Source: Lachnospiraceae bacterium UBA3863
GTDB lineage: Bacteria; Bacillota; Clostridia; Lachnospirales; Lachnospiraceae
Reading direction: 5' to 3'
Assembly: GCA_002392385.1 (NCBI GenBank)
Contig: DGGX01000168.1
Coordinates: 704-7,247, forward strand
Length of the DNA: 6,544 bases
Numbering within the stretch: position 1 is the first letter of the stretch; the number at the start of each line of letters is the position of its first letter. This document shows, one piece after another, positions 5,631 through 6,544 of this stretch. The notes beneath the pieces were generated by a model. That model was not told where the DNA came from. It did not search any database and was given only the letters and a program-made list of their open reading frames with translations. The position numbers and the translations under genes were made by a program.

Positions 5631-6544
5631 ATGAGCAAAAAAGCATTTCTGACCCGGGAACAGGCGGAGAAGATCACCGCTGTATACCCTACCCCCTTTC
5701 ACATCTATGATGAAAAGGGCATTCGCGACAACGCGGAGGCAGTCCGCGAGGCTTTTGCCTGGAACAAGGGCTTCCGGGAATATTTCGCGGTGAAAGCCAC
5801 CCCCAATCCCTATCTGATGGAGATCTTCAAGGAGTACGATTTCGGTTTTGACTGCTCGTCCAAAACGGAACTCATGCTGGCTGACGCGGTGGGCGCGTCG
5901 GGCGATCACATCATGTTCTCCTCCAACGATACGCCCGCGGAGGAGTATGCCCTCTGTGCCCGGATGAATGGCATCATCAACCTCGACGATATCACCCATA
6001 TCCCTTATGTGGAGCAGATCCTGGGCGGCTTCCCGGAGACCATGAGCTGCCGCTACAATCCGGGCGGCGTCTTCATCATGAGCAACGGGATCATGGACAA
6101 CCCCGGTGATTCCAAGTACGGCATGACCAAGGCTCAGCTCTACGAGGCCTACAGGCAGCTCAGGGACAAGGGCGTCAGGCATTTCGGCCTGCACGCTTTC
6201 CTGGCCAGCAATACCGTGACCAATGATTATTATCCGGAGCTGGCCGGCCAGCTCTTCACCCTGGCCAGGGATATCCATGAGGAGCTGGGCATCCACTTCA
6301 CCTTCATCAACCTCTCCGGCGGCGTCGGGATCCCTTATCGTCCCGAGCAGGAGGGCAATGATATCCGCAAGATCGGCGAGGGTGTCCGCAGGGTCTATGA
6401 ACAGATCCTGGAGCCCGCCGGCATGGGCGATGTGGCCATCTATACGGAGATGGGCCGCTTCATGCTGGGCCCCTACGGCGCCCTGCTGACCCGGGCCATC
6501 CACGAGAAGCACATCTACAAGGAGTACATCGGCGTGGATGCCTG
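5631..6544 (+). CDS. lysA: Diaminopimelate decarboxylase-like PLP enzyme, divergent type, N-terminal 304 residues
   Basis: PLP-dependent fold-type III decarboxylase cut by the right window edge; 304 residues are visible, while the family is usually about 400-430 long. It probably converts meso-diaminopimelate to L-lysine. The Schiff-base lysine is Lys55 in EYFAVKATPNP. FDCSSKTEL (73-81) matches the usual DxxSxxE stretch after it. Later motifs are recognisable but altered: GLHAFLASNTV (186-196) where most members have GLHxHIGS, NLSGGVGIPYRP (227-238) where GGGxG is usual, and TEMGRFMLGPYG (272-283) where EPGR is usual. This combination resembles, from memory, a DapDC branch found in clostridia. 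The active-site cysteine region and C-terminal beta domain are outside the window, so substrate cannot be fully settled; another diamino or amino-acid decarboxylase of the same fold is the alternative. The gene follows ung by 15 bases. Confidence 0.85.
   Translation, partial: MSKKAFLTREQAEKITAVYPTPFHIYDEKGIRDNAEAVREAFAWNKGFREYFAVKATPNPYLMEIFKEYDFGFDCSSKTELMLADAVGASGDHIMFSSNDTPAEEYALCARMNGIINLDDITHIPYVEQILGGFPETMSCRYNPGGVFIMSNGIMDNPGDSKYGMTKAQLYEAYRQLRDKGVRHFGLHAFLASNTVTNDYYPELAGQLFTLARDIHEELGIHFTFINLSGGVGIPYRPEQEGNDIRKIGEGVRRVYEQILEPAGMGDVAIYTEMGRFMLGPYGALLTRAIHEKHIYKEYIGVDA

Noticed and set aside
5016..6512. 498-codon open frame on the minus strand opposite ung and the lysA-like gene
   Set aside because: ung and the lysA-like gene are in the same phase and this frame mirrors their codons. 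It crosses both genes without any motif of its own.

Overview
The window reads as ordinary chromosomal DNA from a GC-rich member of the Clostridia (Firmicutes). Lachnospiraceae or a near relative is my best guess. The guess rests on the style of the histidine kinase (NTG-type G1 box, FYKVDKAR F-box), on the divergent clostridial type of diaminopimelate decarboxylase at the right edge, and on strong AGGAGG-type ribosome binding sites. GC looks close to 60% by eye; I did not count it.

All genes lie on the + strand and are packed tightly: 1-149, C-terminus of an OmpR/PhoB-type response regulator; 146-1690, its membrane histidine kinase; 1687-2337, hisH; 2331-3092, hisF; 3132-4919, a PepD-type M20 dipeptidase with an unusual low-complexity N-terminal extension of about 100 residues; 4947-5615, ung; 5631-6544, a lysA-type decarboxylase cut by the window edge. 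The regulator/kinase and kinase/hisH junctions are both 4-base ATGA overlaps, and hisH/hisF overlap by 7 bases. The other gaps are 39, 27 and 15 bases. There is no gene-free stretch over 300 bases, no convincing intrinsic terminator, no tRNA or rRNA, no CRISPR array and no mobile element. The whole window could be one transcript.

How the genes fit together: HisH and HisF are the two subunits of imidazole glycerol phosphate synthase. HisH makes ammonia from glutamine, and HisF uses it to form the imidazole ring in histidine biosynthesis. The dipeptidase that follows belongs to a family that can release histidine from Xaa-His dipeptides, so synthesis and salvage may be co-expressed. Ung (uracil removal from DNA) and the decarboxylase (last step to lysine) look like housekeeping passengers. 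The odd partner is the two-component system, which is translationally coupled to hisH.

I see no clearly new system. The points most worth a second look are the two-component/his coupling, the basic-plus-acidic extension of the dipeptidase with its 18-bp coding repeats and a possible internal start, a GNRA-capped hairpin just ahead of that gene's ribosome binding site, and the substituted active-site motifs of the decarboxylase.
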